From JALOAD01 sp023228995 [NCBI: Candidatus Muiribacterium halophilum] (lineage in GTDB: Bacteria; Muiribacteriota; Muiribacteriia; Muiribacteriales), in the NCBI GenBank assembly GCA_023228995.1, contig JALOAD010000012.1:11933-75932 (forward strand): a stretch of DNA of 64,000 nucleotides. The letters run 5' to 3'. The notes under the pieces were generated by a model. It was not told the DNA's origin and did not search any database. It saw only the letters and a list, made by a program, of their open reading frames with translations. This document shows positions 63,671-64,000 of the stretch, piece by piece. Positions within the stretch are counted from its first letter, which is position 1; each line of letters begins with the position of its first letter. Position numbers and translations under genes: made by a program.

Positions 63671-64000
63671 GAAGGAATTTCTATAAACAAAAGCAAAAAA
63701 AAAATCTACTCGGTAACTTGAGTGAACGTTGCGAAGCATATAATATACGGATGTATTATAAGTGAAGGAAGGTAAAGAGATATTTTATATGGATGTAAAA
63801 TATTGAATGGTACCGAATGATTATTTTTTTGCGTTAGTGTAATGATAAAAAAATATGTCTGACAGCAATTATGAGAACTCGTTAGAAATTTTTCAAATTA
63901 TATTAAATCATTAAGGAGTTTTTATAAACAAAAGCAAAAAAAAATCTACTCGGTAACTTGAGTGAACGTTGCGAAGCATATAATATACGGATGTATTATA
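63671..64000 (-). repeat. tandem copies of the ~240-bp dispersed unit
   Basis: The segment from about 63671 to 63760 recurs at 63911-64000 with a period of 240 bases, running out of the window. On the minus strand the unit reads: the ATTGCTGTCAGACAT block, the CATTACACTAACGC / TTCGGTA block, then the ATACATCCGTATATTATATG / GTTCACTCAAGTTACC block, the same pieces as composite repeat B but without the MITE. Each copy has the near-palindrome TATAATA...TATTATA (63739-63760). The rest of 63434-63670 shows only AT-rich DNA and a short ATATCACTGATATACAC imperfect repeat. Confidence 0.85.

Overview
The window is very AT-rich DNA with dense, mostly co-directional genes. It reads as a diderm (Gram-negative) bacterium: there is a secretin with an AMIN domain, a type IV pilus inner-membrane platform, an RseC-like protein and a nearly complete division operon. 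The standard genetic code fits everywhere, and TTG starts are common. Sequence alone does not give the phylum. The gene content and the weak similarity to textbook homologues suggest a poorly sampled lineage (inference; Muirbacteria/Wallbacteria-like groups come to mind, unproven).

Layout. 1-5.4 kb: dcw division/cell-wall cluster murD(partial)-ftsW-murB-ftsQ-ftsA-ftsZ, with murG and murC absent from their usual place. 5.5-5.8 kb: tRNA-Val, tRNA-Phe and tRNA-Cys behind a good promoter, running directly into a radical SAM DUF512 gene, then der-plsY-gpsA-vanW. 11-14.2 kb: a secreted NHL-repeat protein, an RsbW-like kinase with a STAS partner, and a convergent pseudopilin. 14.2-14.7 kb: an accessory gap with repeats. 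14.7-23.4 kb: murJ, lepA, UPF0237/UPF0210, hemW, a TPR protein, miaA, hfq. 23.5-32.8 kb: type IV pilus operon pilB-M-N-O-P-C-Q. 32.8-35.4 kb: recG, rsmD. 35.4-35.9 kb: an 8-bp minisatellite and a hairpin. 35.9-42.3 kb: a flavinylation/Rnf-accessory set (apbE, NusG-II-like, Gx transporter, RseC-like), a divergent coaX, dusB, nusB, a second GspE/PilB ATPase and a thioesterase. 42.3-46.1 kb: accessory DNA around mutS2, with nested repeats, a MITE-like element in two copies, an IS5-type transposase relic and a family of hairpins with shared flanks. 46.1-56.3 kb: a secreted NlpC/P60-like protein, TPR/propeller proteins, a Nudix hydrolase, mnmA, two-subunit class I fumarase and a response regulator with a hybrid kinase. 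56.3-63.4 kb: two GH57-family genes around a glycosyltransferase, two coiled-coil proteins and an ABC exporter. 63.4-64 kb: tandem copies of the repeat unit also seen at 14 and 42 kb.

How it works together. Most genes are housekeeping (division, translation, tRNA modification, phospholipid synthesis). A long pilus operon is supplemented by a distant second ATPase and a pseudopilin. Several genes have a -10 box only 6-8 bases before the start codon, which predicts leaderless transcripts; the best case is the Nudix gene. No complete, clearly new defence or mobile system is visible. The most unusual material is the hairpin family near mutS2, the repeat-within-repeat composites, the degenerate GH57 paralogue with a nested bidirectional promoter, and the secreted NlpC-like protein with a lost histidine.
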